Positions 1-8,317 of a DNA stretch of 64,000 nucleotides are shown here, piece by piece. The notes below the pieces were generated by a model. That model saw nothing but the letters and a program-made list of their open reading frames with translations, searched no databases and was not told the DNA's origin. A program made the position numbers and the translations under genes. The stretch covers positions 248,001 through 312,000 of the forward strand of contig JACKLW010000006.1 in NCBI GenBank assembly GCA_024235715.1, read 5' to 3'. The stretch's first letter is position 1. Every line of letters begins with the position of its first letter. This DNA comes from Accumulibacter sp. Its GTDB lineage: Bacteria; Pseudomonadota; Gammaproteobacteria; Burkholderiales; Rhodocyclaceae.

Positions 1-619
1 CGTCGGGTAGCGTCATCTTGCAGTCGTTGAGGACCGTGCCTCCCGGCAGCAGTGCGGCCAGACTCGGGGTGGCCATCAGGCCGACGCCGCCGCCACTGAT
101 ATCCAGCAGGGAGGCTTCGGCGATCAGCGTGCTGCCGTCCACGCGCTTGATTGTGGCGATGAATTTGACGGGTTTGGCGATCGGCGTCGACAGGCGAAAA
201 TACTCGCGACGCTGCAGCCGCAGAACCTTGTCCGGCAGCACTGCGCGGAAGGCCGGCCGCCCCTCGCTACGGGTCTCGGAAAGACCGCGCAGGGTGAACT
301 GCACCTTCACCTTGTCCACCATCGCGCTCAGGAAGACCTGTTCGGCCTGCAGCGCCTGGCGGTTGATCTCGTCGTCGCGACCCCAATCGAGAACCAGTTC
401 ACCGCTGTCCGTGGCGACCTCGAGCAGCGAGGTCATGAGAAAATTCCGGCCCGGGTCGAGGTAGGCGCTGACCAGCGCCCGTCGCTGAACAAGCGAGCGA
501 AGGACGGCCACGATCTCGGCCTTCGAGTGCAGCAGATACTCGCTGTAGTCCTCGGCTCGCTCGATTTCCAAGCGTGGGTTTTCTGCCTCTGTTCCTGGCT
601 GAACGTCCGTTTCTTCCAT
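1..619 (-). CDS. ycgR: YcgR-like flagellar brake protein (3' end cut off)
   Basis: The protein begins at the ATG ending at base 619 and runs off the left edge after about 206 residues. It has the layout of YcgR: an N-terminal YcgR-type domain (about residues 20-115) followed by a PilZ domain. The c-di-GMP-binding motifs are visible: an arginine cluster in LRLQRREYFRLSTP and the (D/N)xSxxG element in DISGGGVGL. YcgR proteins bind c-di-GMP and slow the flagellar motor by contacting the rotor/stator. The neighbouring flagellar genes fit that role. The end of the PilZ barrel lies outside the window. The family call is firm; the exact motor partner is family knowledge, not seen here. Confidence 0.88.
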   Translation of the reverse strand, partial: MEETDVQPGTEAENPRLEIERAEDYSEYLLHSKAEIVAVLRSLVQRRALVSAYLDPGRNFLMTSLLEVATDSGELVLDWGRDDEINRQALQAEQVFLSAMVDKVKVQFTLRGLSETRSEGRPAFRAVLPDKVLRLQRREYFRLSTPIAKPVKFIATIKRVDGSTLIAEASLLDISGGGVGLMATPSLAALLPGGTVLNDCKMTLPD

Positions 620-703
620 CTGCTTGTCCTGTATTGCCCGGAGGGCGCAGTGTAATGCAAAACCCCCCCGGCCCGGCAAGGGACAGTGCCGAGAATCGGT
701 GCC

Positions 704-1021
704 TCAGCGCTTCTCGCCACGGCCAGAAAGGGACGGCAGCGTTGGCAGCGCCTGACCGTTTTCGAGCTGGTAGATCCATGCGAGCAGTTCGGCGACCGCC
801 AGATACAGCTGTGGTGGGATGTGCCGATCGAGGTCAACCTGCATCAGCAGCGATACCAGCTCGGCCGATTCATGCACATAGACGCCGTTTTCGTGTGCGC
901 GGGCGATGATCTGTTCGGCCAGCAGGCCCCGCCCCTTGGCGACCACCCGCGGCGCGGCGTCGGTCTGACTGTAGGCCAGGGCGACGGCGTTCTTCAGCGT
1001 TTCATCCGCGCTTCTTGCCAT
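704..1021 (-). CDS. FhlB-like protein: free-standing FlhB C-terminal (export switch) domain
   Basis: This 105-residue soluble protein matches only the cytoplasmic domain of FlhB/YscU and has no membrane segments. The recognisable stretch runs from AVALAYSQTDAAPRVVAKG to the segment around PPQLYLAVAELLAWIYQLE. In full FlhB an NPTH autocleavage motif lies just before the corresponding region; it is absent here. Such short homologues (FhlB/FlhX) are common beside fliK in Proteobacteria and can partly replace the FlhB C-domain in export substrate switching. Here fliK lies about 14 kb away on the same strand, with a sugar-modification island in between, so an ancestral fliK-fhlB pair may have been split. 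The start has no strong Shine-Dalgarno. Confidence 0.8.
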   Translation of the reverse strand: MARSADETLKNAVALAYSQTDAAPRVVAKGRGLLAEQIIARAHENGVYVHESAELVSLLMQVDLDRHIPPQLYLAVAELLAWIYQLENGQALPTLPSLSGRGEKR

Positions 1022-1371
1022 GGTCAGCGCGCGCCAGGCAACTGGGCTGTACGGCCGACGCGTGGCGCCGACCTCCTGGTGCCAACGGCAGCACCCTGCC
1101 AGCCTCGCCGGCGGTGAAAGCTTTTTCGGTTAGTATTCGTCATCCGTCGCTGGTCTTCCCCGAATCGGTCGAATGCCGGGCTTGCGCTGATACCTCTGCA
1201 TCTTACCCCGAGTACCCCGCACGCGGTGGCACGGCCAGATCACCGGCCTGGCGTCGGCCGGCGGAACGGCTCGTCAGCGCTTGCTAGCGCGGTGACAAGC
1301 AGAGAATCCCGTTTGTCGCCATGCGGTGCATAATGGTGCGGCTCGGGTTCTATTCAAACATCCTGGAAGCC
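1022..1371. other. Non-coding gap between fhlB-like and the aminotransferase gene
   Basis: These 350 bases separate two divergent genes. I see no convincing coding frame: the open frames here are short and read like GC-rich noise. The promoters of both neighbours should lie here, but I could not assign a -35/-10 pair with confidence. It marks the left boundary of the sugar-modification island. Confidence 0.5.
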
Positions 1372-2484
1372 ATGACAGAAAAGCCAACATTCCTTACCCG
1401 GCCCTATCTGCCGCCGTTGGAAGAGTTCCTGCCCTATCTGGCCGAGATCTGGGAAAGCGGCCAGCTTACCAACGGCGGACCGTTTCATCAGCAGTTCGAG
1501 GAGGCGCTCAGGGAGTACCTGGGCGTGCCCTACGTTTCCCTGTTTGCCAACGGCACACTGGCGCTGATGACTGCCTTGCAGGCGCTGCGGGTGACCGGCG
1601 AGGTGATCACCACCCCCTACACTTTTGCCGCGACGACGCACGCGCTGCTGTGGAACGGTATCAAGCCCGTTTTCGTCGACATTCGCGGCGATACCTGCAA
1701 CCTTGACGAGGACCTTGTCGAGGCGGCCATTACCCCACGGACCACCGCCATCCTGCCCGTTCACTGCTACGGAAATCCCTGCACCAGCCAGCGCTTGCAG
1801 CAAATCGCCGATACCTACGGACTGAAGCTGATCTACGATGCGGCGCACGCCTTCGGGGTCAGCATCGGTGGGCATTCGCTGCTCGAGCATGGCGACCTGG
1901 CGATGCTCAGCTTCCACGCAACGAAAGTCTTCAATACTTTCGAGGGCGGTGCGATCATCGGCCACGACCTGAAGATCAAGCAACGTCTCGACTACCTCAA
2001 GAATTTTGGTTTTGCCGACGAAGTCACCGTCGTTGCCCCGGGGATCAACGGCAAGATGAACGAATTCCAGGCGGCCCTGGGCCTGCTGCAACTGAGACAC
2101 GTCGACCAGGCCATTGCGGCGCGCTGCGCCATCGACCAACGATACCGCATGGCGCTGGCCGAGGTTCCAGGGCTGCAGTGCCTGAGCATTGCCGACGGCG
2201 TCAAGCCAAATTGCGGCTATTTTCCCGTGCTGGTCGGTGCCGACTTTCCGCTGTCTCGCGACCAGCTTTACGACGAATTTCGCCGCCACGACATCCACGT
2301 TCGTCGCTACTTCTTTCCGCTGATCAGCAATCTCCCGATGTACCGAGGATTTGCTTCAGCAGCCCCCGCGAATCTGCCGGTGGCGACCGGTATCGCCAAG
2401 CGTGTCCTTTGCCTGCCGATCTACCCTGATCTCGACGTCGACACCGTCGATCGGATCATCGAGATCATTCTCTCAATCCACTGA
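1372..2484 (+). CDS. DegT/DnrJ/EryC1/StrS aminotransferase, VioA-like
   Basis: This 370-residue PLP enzyme should transaminate a nucleotide-linked keto-sugar. The family signature is clear: TNGGPF near the N-terminus, ANGTLALMTALQAL, TPYTFAATTHALLWN, the cofactor aspartate in LIYDAAHAFGV, and the Schiff-base lysine in SFHATKVFNTFEGG. The opening and the TNGGPFHQQFEEAL segment resemble the VioA branch, which makes dTDP-4-amino-4,6-dideoxyglucose; that substrate is inference. I start at 1372 because GGAAG lies five bases upstream and the residues after it begin the family alignment; an upstream in-frame ATG at 1321 adds unrelated sequence. No rmlA/rmlB-type supply genes are in the window. It leads a plus-strand set with the ACP and SDR genes. 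Confidence 0.87.
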   Translation: MTEKPTFLTRPYLPPLEEFLPYLAEIWESGQLTNGGPFHQQFEEALREYLGVPYVSLFANGTLALMTALQALRVTGEVITTPYTFAATTHALLWNGIKPVFVDIRGDTCNLDEDLVEAAITPRTTAILPVHCYGNPCTSQRLQQIADTYGLKLIYDAAHAFGVSIGGHSLLEHGDLAMLSFHATKVFNTFEGGAIIGHDLKIKQRLDYLKNFGFADEVTVVAPGINGKMNEFQAALGLLQLRHVDQAIAARCAIDQRYRMALAEVPGLQCLSIADGVKPNCGYFPVLVGADFPLSRDQLYDEFRRHDIHVRRYFFPLISNLPMYRGFASAAPANLPVATGIAKRVLCLPIYPDLDVDTVDRIIEIILSIH

Positions 2485-2507
2485 GCCAAACCTTGCGATT
2501 GCCACCC

Positions 2508-2747
2508 ATGAACGAACTCCTTGAACTGATTGCCACGGCCCTGAAGCTGCCAAAGAGTGACATTGACGCGCAGACGTCGATGAAATCCAGTGCTGCGTGG
2601 GATTCGCTGGCACACATGGAACTGGTGATAAGTATCGAGGACCACTACCAGATTGTTCTCGATGGTGATCAGATCGCGGACATGACTTCGGTGGCTGCCA
2701 TCGTCCACCAGTTGCAGAGCATGGGAGTGGTGCACGATGAAGCTTGA
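2508..2747 (+). CDS. Free-standing acyl/aminoacyl carrier protein
   Basis: A 79-residue acidic carrier protein. The phosphopantetheine attachment serine is in WDSLAHMELV, the standard DSL motif preceding helix II. It lies 23 bases after the aminotransferase and overlaps the next reductase gene by 11 bases, which suggests translational coupling. A single adenylation-domain protein lies just beyond on the opposite strand, so the likely job is to carry an activated amino acid or acyl group destined for an amino sugar, rather than fatty-acid synthesis; this is inference. The ATG at 2508 is preferred over a TTG fifteen bases upstream. It needs a phosphopantetheinyl transferase from elsewhere. Confidence 0.85.
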   Translation: MNELLELIATALKLPKSDIDAQTSMKSSAAWDSLAHMELVISIEDHYQIVLDGDQIADMTSVAAIVHQLQSMGVVHDEA

Positions 2748-3480
2748 TGGGGCAGTCGCCGTTGTGACCGGGGCGGCGCAGAATATCGGTCGTGGCATTG
2801 CCCTGGCTCTCGCTGCCGCTGGCTGCAGAGTGGCCGCCCTGGATCTCAACGAGGAACTGCTCGCTGATCTGGGCAGCGACCAGATCAGCGTCTTTCCGTG
2901 CGATGCCGCCGATCCGGAGCGGGCGGCGGCTGTGGTCCAGGCAGTCATGGCGGAGTTCGGGCGCATCGACGTGCTGGTCAACGCGGCCGGCTGGATCTGC
3001 AGTGCGCCGCTCTACAACCTGCTCGGCAGAACCGCTGGTCGTCACGATCTTGCTGTCTGGGAAAAGACCTTGCGCTCGAATCTGACGACGGCTCTGGTAA
3101 TGGGTTCGTGCGTGGTGGAGCAGATGATGCGCCAGCGCACGCGTGGCGTGATCATCAACATCAGTTCCGTCGCCGCCCGTGGCAATGCCGGACAGAGTGC
3201 CTACGCGGCAGCCAAGGCCGGCTGCAATGCGCTGGCGATGACCTGGGCAAAGGAACTGGGTGGTTTTGGCATTCGTGCGCTGGCGATCGCGCCGGGTTTC
3301 ATCGACACACCTTCGACGCACAGCGCGATGAGCGAGGAACGTCTCAAGGACTGGGTCGGCAAGACGGCGTTGCGTCGCCTGGGGACTGCGCCCGAGGTTG
3401 CTCGAACGGTCATCTTTGCCGTCGAGAACGACTACCTGACAGGAACCGTCATCGAACTGGACGGTGGCCTGAAACTGTAA
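2737..3480 (+). CDS. Short-chain dehydrogenase/reductase, FabG-like
   Basis: This 247-residue classical SDR has the cofactor glycine motif in VVTGAAQNIGRGIA, the NAAG motif, the catalytic serine in NISSVAARG and the YxxxK pair in SAYAAAKAG. It also has the usual C-terminal LTGTVIELDGGLKL. The family reduces 3-ketoacyl-ACP or sugar/alcohol carbonyls with NAD(P)H. Its start sits inside the carrier-protein gene, 11 bases before that gene's stop, with GGGAG upstream, so the two are almost certainly co-translated. That pairing suggests a substrate tethered to the carrier protein, but a sugar substrate is equally possible. It ends the plus-strand set and faces the adenylation-domain gene. Confidence 0.85.
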   Translation: MKLDGAVAVVTGAAQNIGRGIALALAAAGCRVAALDLNEELLADLGSDQISVFPCDAADPERAAAVVQAVMAEFGRIDVLVNAAGWICSAPLYNLLGRTAGRHDLAVWEKTLRSNLTTALVMGSCVVEQMMRQRTRGVIINISSVAARGNAGQSAYAAAKAGCNALAMTWAKELGGFGIRALAIAPGFIDTPSTHSAMSEERLKDWVGKTALRRLGTAPEVARTVIFAVENDYLTGTVIELDGGLKL

Positions 3481-3498
3481 GGCGGCACGGCGCACGCA

Positions 3499-5049
3499 CT
3501 AGCGCGCGCGCAGTTGCTGCGCCAGTGCCAGGCGGTCGACCTTTCCGTTGGCGTTGCTGGGCAACTCGGCCAGCACTTCGACCTGTCCCGGGATCATGTA
3601 GGCGGGCAGGCTATTCCTGAGAGAATCCCGGATGGCCGCAGCAGTGGTGGGTTCGCTTGCGCTGACGAAGGCGACGATCTGCCCGTGTTGCTCCCGGACG
3701 CGCTGATAGATGGCGACCGCCCGCGTCACCTGCGGCAGCGCGTGCATGGCAGCCTCGATTTCTTCCAGTTCGATGCGGTAGCCGAGATGCTTGATCTGGT
3801 TGTCGGTCCGGCCAAGGAAGCAGAGCAATCCCTGCTCATCACGTCGAACCAGATCGCCCGTCCGGTACATCCGTTCGTGGAAAGGCGCGCATAGCGGATT
3901 GGCAACGAAACTGCGGGCCGTACGTTCCGGGTCATTGTAGTAGGCGATCGCCAGTTGCGGGCCAAGCAGGCACAGTTCGCCGATGCCGTCCGTGGCCGGA
4001 GTGAGATCGTCGCTGACCAGGAGGTAGTCGAAATTGGCCGCCAGTCTGCCCAAGGGTGCGAGGCTGCGTGGATCAGCGAAGTCCGATTCCGTCAGCGTGT
4101 ACGCGGAACAGATGCAGGTGCACTCCGTGGGACCGTAGACGTTGACCAGCCGTGCCCGCGGATGAAAGAGGTCGAACAGGCGTTTTAATTCCTTCTTGGG
4201 GTAGGCCTCGCCGCCAAAAATCAGGCAACGGATCCGGGGCCACGTTTCCGGCCGAAGCTGGCGCATGGTGATCAGATAGATCAGCAACGAAGGGACCGAG
4301 AACCACAGCGTGCAGCCGAGTTCATCGACGCGCCGTACCAGGTCAGCCGCGGAGGCGACGACATCCCGCGCCAGTGGGGCCAGGGCGGCACCGTTGAACA
4401 GGGCCGCGTAGAAGTCGAATACCGAATTGTCGAAATGCACGGGGTTGACGTTGCTCAGGACGTCAAGCGGAGTGATTGCGAACTCGTCACCCGCCCACTG
4501 GACAAGATTGAGAACGCTGGCATGCGAGATGGCGACGCCCTTTGGCGTTCCGGTCGAACCGGAGGTGAACATCAGGTAGGCCGGGTCGCTGCCGATCGCT
4601 TCGTCGTGGTCGCCAGGGAGTTCGGCCGGGTGTCGTGCCAGGATGGCTGGCTCGGGAAGCCTCAGCAGTGACTTGCCGTATGTCTGGCAGCAAAGCAGGA
4701 TTTCTTCGGGCAGGGAGTGATCGCTGACCACGAGACGTGGCTGGCAGGTCGAAAGAATCTTCCCGAGGCGTCGTGCAGGGTTCTGGTCGTCGAGATTGAC
4801 GTAGGCTGCGCCCAGCTTCAGGGCGGCCAGCATCAGCGCAAAGCCCTCCATCGACTTGCCGTTGAACAGCGCCAGGACGTCGCGACGACGCAGTCCTTGC
4901 GCCTTCAGCCAGTTGGCCAACTGGCTGGCGCAGCGATCCAGTTCGCCGTATGACACCGACTGCCCAGGGCCGATCGCCAGCGCTGGTCGCCGGGCATGGA
5001 TTGCGGCAATGTGCTCAAAGGCCCGGCCGAGATTGCAGTGGTAAGCCAT
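3499..5049 (-). CDS. Single amino-acid adenylation domain (NRPS/DltA-like AMP ligase)
   Basis: A 516-residue AMP-forming enzyme with the complete set of adenylation core motifs. They are A3 YLMFTSGSTGTPKG (about 158-171), A5 NVYGPTE (303-309), A7 YRTGDL (395-400), A8 with GRTDNQIKHLGYRIE (413-427) and A10 NANGKVDR with the catalytic lysine (499-506). The A4 segment reads HFDNSVFD; the aspartate there normally holds the alpha-amino group, so an amino acid rather than a fatty acid is the likely substrate. No condensation, carrier or thioesterase domain is attached, so the separate carrier protein at 2508 is its obvious partner. An alternative in-frame ATG at 5073 would add eight residues; neither start has a strong ribosome site. 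Confidence 0.88.
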   Translation of the reverse strand: MAYHCNLGRAFEHIAAIHARRPALAIGPGQSVSYGELDRCASQLANWLKAQGLRRRDVLALFNGKSMEGFALMLAALKLGAAYVNLDDQNPARRLGKILSTCQPRLVVSDHSLPEEILLCCQTYGKSLLRLPEPAILARHPAELPGDHDEAIGSDPAYLMFTSGSTGTPKGVAISHASVLNLVQWAGDEFAITPLDVLSNVNPVHFDNSVFDFYAALFNGAALAPLARDVVASAADLVRRVDELGCTLWFSVPSLLIYLITMRQLRPETWPRIRCLIFGGEAYPKKELKRLFDLFHPRARLVNVYGPTECTCICSAYTLTESDFADPRSLAPLGRLAANFDYLLVSDDLTPATDGIGELCLLGPQLAIAYYNDPERTARSFVANPLCAPFHERMYRTGDLVRRDEQGLLCFLGRTDNQIKHLGYRIELEEIEAAMHALPQVTRAVAIYQRVREQHGQIVAFVSASEPTTAAAIRDSLRNSLPAYMIPGQVEVLAELPSNANGKVDRLALAQQLRAR

Positions 5050-5125
5050 CGTCGCCAGGCTCAGAGGTGGCATGCCGGTCGAGCGCGCGATCGATGCATT
5101 GCGCCGTTCTCTTGCGCAGGCATCG

Positions 5126-6223
5126 TCATCGAGGCTCGTGCTGCCACTGGACAAAAAGCGCCTTGCCGCACACGAAGGCTCTCGCGATCCGCTTGCCTTG
5201 CTCGCGCAGCAAGTCGTTGCCGACCCGGTAGGGGCCGTCACCATGTGCCCAGATGTAGTCGTCGAGAATCAGCCAGGACCCTGGCAGCATCCTGCCGAGC
5301 CAGAGCCGGCAATCCTTCCCGACCAGATCATGGTCGTGATTTCCGTCGATATGGATGGCTGCGATCTGTCCCGAATAGGCGACCTTGCTGCTTGCCGAGT
5401 AGGTCCGCGCACTGTCCTGGGCGTACACGGCAAAAGCCTCTTCCGACGGCAGGCGAAGATGGGAGTGGTCGTCGGCGCGCAGCGGGACCATGTTTACAAA
5501 AAAGCCTTCGCGCATGACCTCGAAATCCCATTCGTCGACCAGCGTCTGCAGGGCTTGCGGCGATCGCCGTTGCACCGCGTTGTCGGCCCTCCAGGGATCG
5601 ATCGTCAGTACCGGCCCGACGCGATATCGCCAGGCCAGGTAAAGCAGTACGAAGGCCGATCTGCCCATCAGCGCACCGATTTCGATGACATCTCCCGGCG
5701 GCGCGCTGGCCATGATCCCCATCATCGCGGCCAGTTTGTCGTCGTTCGATTCGCCGTAAATTTGCGACGCTTGCCGCAGTATGCCGGCTACCTCGAGCAG
5801 CGACAGGCAGGGGACGGGGCCCGCGCAATGTTCCACAAGCGGCAACAAGCGCCTTGCCCGGGCCATCAGACGACGATGTTGCTCGACCTGTTGCCGGATC
5901 GGCGACTGGCCGATCAGCTCGATCGCGAGATTTTGGGAGTCAATGAAGCGCGCCATGAAATCATGCACGCTCGCGACCGGGCAGAACAAGCGTCCGACCG
6001 ACTGGGCGGCCGCCAGCGCGAGGAAGGTCTCCGAGAACTGTTCGTCGTAGATCGGCGGCAGCCGATGCAGGTCGTCGCGTACACCAGCAATCTCGCCGTC
6101 CGTCACGGAAGCAGCGCAGATCGTCTCTTCTCCGCGCGCGCGCGCCGCCGTCACATACGCCTCTGCGGCTTCGTTTACCGCCGGGAACACCAGTGTTGCG
6201 CGAGCGGTCTGCGCATCGCCCAT
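5126..6223 (-). CDS. Class I SAM methyltransferase with an N-terminal pre-ATP-grasp-like domain
   Basis: The C-terminal half (about residues 150-360) is a Methyltransf_24/CmcI-type fold. GDVIEIGALMGRSAFVLLY is the SAM-binding loop, followed by TIDPW and the acidic segment IHIDGNHDHDLVGKD and WLILDDYIW. The first 110 residues do not belong to that fold. The opening TLVFPAVNEAAEAYVTAARARG and later LIGQSPIRQQVEQHRRL resemble the pre-ATP-grasp domain of carbamoyl-phosphate-synthase-like ligases, but no ATP-grasp domain follows. It lies on the minus strand between the adenylation gene and another methyltransferase, 13 bases downstream of the latter. The acceptor is unknown; a sugar or carrier-bound acyl group is plausible. 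Confidence 0.72.
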   Translation of the reverse strand: MGDAQTARATLVFPAVNEAAEAYVTAARARGEETICAASVTDGEIAGVRDDLHRLPPIYDEQFSETFLALAAAQSVGRLFCPVASVHDFMARFIDSQNLAIELIGQSPIRQQVEQHRRLMARARRLLPLVEHCAGPVPCLSLLEVAGILRQASQIYGESNDDKLAAMMGIMASAPPGDVIEIGALMGRSAFVLLYLAWRYRVGPVLTIDPWRADNAVQRRSPQALQTLVDEWDFEVMREGFFVNMVPLRADDHSHLRLPSEEAFAVYAQDSARTYSASSKVAYSGQIAAIHIDGNHDHDLVGKDCRLWLGRMLPGSWLILDDYIWAHGDGPYRVGNDLLREQGKRIARAFVCGKALFVQWQHEPR

Positions 6224-6236
6224 GGTTCGAGGGTCC

Positions 6237-7253
6237 TCAGTCCGTCAGTCCGATGTCTCGCCTGGCGGCTTGACGAACCGCCTCGTCCAGCCACTGGTGC
6301 ATGCTCTTGCCCGTCCTGGCCTGCGCCTCATGAGCCAGTCGCTTGGCCTCTGGCGTGACCCCCTCGAGTTGGCCATGGTAGCGAGTGCGGTGCGTCCCCC
6401 CCCGTGCACCCGGGATCGGGAAGTCCAGGTCGGCGACCGGTTCGCCTTCGCCGACCACGAAGTCGAAGACATAGAATACGCCGCCGATGATCCACTCGAG
6501 GCGCGTCTTGCGTGCTTCGATGGGCAGCTTGTCCAGGGGCAGGGGATAGACGAATTCGGGGTTGGAATTCATCAGGATCTTGCCGAAATCGGTATCTCGC
6601 AGCCACGGCGGCATGCTCTCGTCGCCAACCACCACCTTGCCCCCGGGCCGTGTGACCCGAGCCATTTCGCGAAAGGCGCGCCTGACATCGCCGAAGGCGT
6701 TGATTCCGCCAAAATGGAAGCAGGCATCGAAGCTGTTGTCGGCAAATGGCAGGAAATAGCCGTTGGCCAGCGCCGGTTCGATGCGCGCGCGCGCAGCACG
6801 CATTCGCTCGACATTCCTGGCCAGAAACGACGGCGACAGATCCTGGATATAGAGTCGACCGTCAGGCCCCAGGCGGCGCGCGATGATCTCCGAGTCCCGG
6901 CCTGTCCCCGCACCCGTTTCGAGTACGGTCGAGTCCGGGCGCAGGTCGAGCTTGTCGATCATTGCGTTGCGCACGGTCTGTTCGTCTTCACCATAGGTGC
7001 TGAAGGTCAACGGCAGGTAACGATCGTAGGCGTCGGCGCGCTGCTCGTATTGCTGCAGCGCCGCCCGATCAAGTGAAGGCAGCTCGAAGGGGTAGACCAG
7101 ATTCGGCAGCCCGTCGTGAATCTCGAAGCGGTGACCGGAGGGGCTCGACAGCACGCCGCTGACGATTTCATCGCCGTCGCGAACCGCCTCCGACAGCGTC
7201 AGAGACTCCAGCGTCGCTGGATCAATGTAGAAGTCCTCTTCTCCTGTGCGCAT
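6237..7253 (-). CDS. SAM methyltransferase with degenerate Trm112-like N-terminus and RHH-like tail
   Basis: This is a 338-residue protein. The central part (about residues 90-230) is a Methyltransf_11 fold with VLETGAGTGRDSEIIARRLG, the acidic loop in LYIQDLSPSFL, and ANGYFLPFADNSFDACFHF. The first 50 residues follow the Trm112/YcaR zinc-ribbon pattern (GHRFEIHDGLPNLVYP) but the zinc cysteines are missing. The last 40 residues (AKRLAHEAQARTGKSMHQWL...) look like a ribbon-helix-helix segment. I start at 7253 because GGGAAG lies about five bases upstream. It is the first gene of a minus-strand group with the next methyltransferase. Substrate unknown; island context suggests glycan methylation. 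Confidence 0.72.
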   Translation of the reverse strand: MRTGEEDFYIDPATLESLTLSEAVRDGDEIVSGVLSSPSGHRFEIHDGLPNLVYPFELPSLDRAALQQYEQRADAYDRYLPLTFSTYGEDEQTVRNAMIDKLDLRPDSTVLETGAGTGRDSEIIARRLGPDGRLYIQDLSPSFLARNVERMRAARARIEPALANGYFLPFADNSFDACFHFGGINAFGDVRRAFREMARVTRPGGKVVVGDESMPPWLRDTDFGKILMNSNPEFVYPLPLDKLPIEARKTRLEWIIGGVFYVFDFVVGEGEPVADLDFPIPGARGGTHRTRYHGQLEGVTPEAKRLAHEAQARTGKSMHQWLDEAVRQAARRDIGLTD

Positions 7254-7599
7254 GCGTCTTCCCAAAGGGCAATGGTGAACCGTGCGAAGGCCATTGTCGC
7301 CGCCGGTCAAGCCGGCGTGAGCGAGGCGGTCTGAAGTCGTCATTGTAGTGCCAGCGAGCAAGCGACGGGGACGATGACCGAAACGGCGACGGAGCGATGT
7401 CGCGAGCGGCCCGGTGCCTGGCGTCATTATCCCGCTCTCGCGCGAAGACATCGTCGGTGTCGGGCGGAGAGGAGGTACACTCTCTGGCAGAAAGTCGCGG
7501 GTAGCAGGCCGTGGATGATTGTCCTGCAGAGCAATCGGCCGACGCGACATCCTCGCTGGAGGATCCGGTCGGCAGCGACAAGGGAAAAGGAGACGAACG
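7254..7599. other. Divergent intergenic region inside the glycan island
   Basis: These 346 bases lie between a methyltransferase on the minus strand and the NeuD-like gene on the plus strand, so both promoters should be here. No supported coding frame was seen; several in-frame ATGs upstream of either gene read as unrelated arginine- and proline-rich sequence. I could not assign promoter boxes with confidence. Confidence 0.45.
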
Positions 7600-8313
7600 A
7601 TGAAGACAGTGATCATTTTCGGGCTGGGCAAGATCGCCGATGTCGCCTACCAGCACATCGTCCGCGACCGCGCGTACGAGGTGGTGGCGTTTACCTGCGA
7701 TGCCGAGTGGTTGCCAAAAGGTGACCAGGGCAGCACGTTTTACGGCCGTCCGGTCGTTCCTTTCGAAGAAATCGAACGCCTTTATCCACCCGAGTCGGTA
7801 TCCATGTTCGTGGCTATCGGTTATCACGACCTCAACGCCGTCCGGGCGGCGAAATGTGACGCGGCCAAGGCAAAGGGCTATCGCTTGATCAGCTACGTCA
7901 GCCCCAGGGCCGACCATGGCCCCTGGCTGGATGTCGGGGAAAACTGCCTGATCCTTGACAGCGTCGGGATTCAGCCCGGCGTACGGATCGGCAACAACGT
8001 ATCGCTGTGGAACAACGCGCTCGTCGGCCACCATTCGATTGTCGATGATCATTGCTGGATAGCGGCCGGCGCAACGCTCGGTGGCGGGGTGACCCTGGGC
8101 GCGCGTTCGTTCGTGGGGCTTAACGCCACGATTGGCGGGGAGTTGTCGATCGGAGCGGCATCTTTCCTGGGAGCAGCCAGTCTGGTCCTCAAGAGTGCAC
8201 CGCCACGCAGCGTTTTCATCGCACCAGGCACGGAGAAGTTCCGGCTGGACAGCAACGCCTTTCTGCGCATGACCAGGATGCCGGCCCTCGGAAGCGCGAC
8301 CAGTAAGGGGTGA
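7600..8313 (+). CDS. NeuD/PglD-like sugar acyltransferase, left-handed beta-helix
   Basis: A 237-residue protein. The N-terminus (VIIFGLGKIADVAYQHI) is the small Rossmann-like domain typical of NeuD/PglD sugar O/N-acyltransferases. From about residue 110 on it carries hexapeptide repeats of a left-handed beta-helix, with a likely catalytic histidine in NALVGHHSIVDDHCWIAAG. Such enzymes transfer acetyl or other acyl groups to amino or hydroxyl groups of nucleotide sugars. The ATG at 7600 follows AGGAG at ideal spacing. It leads a plus-strand operon with the propeller protein and FkbM genes, four bases and an overlap apart. It could acylate the amino sugar made by the aminotransferase at 1372; the donor is unknown. 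Confidence 0.82.
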   Translation: MKTVIIFGLGKIADVAYQHIVRDRAYEVVAFTCDAEWLPKGDQGSTFYGRPVVPFEEIERLYPPESVSMFVAIGYHDLNAVRAAKCDAAKAKGYRLISYVSPRADHGPWLDVGENCLILDSVGIQPGVRIGNNVSLWNNALVGHHSIVDDHCWIAAGATLGGGVTLGARSFVGLNATIGGELSIGAASFLGAASLVLKSAPPRSVFIAPGTEKFRLDSNAFLRMTRMPALGSATSKG

Positions 8314-8317
8314 CCGG

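Noticed and set aside
5072-6358. Plus-strand open frame of 428 codons
   Set aside because: Antisense shadow of the methyltransferase at 5126-6223, which has intact SAM motifs.
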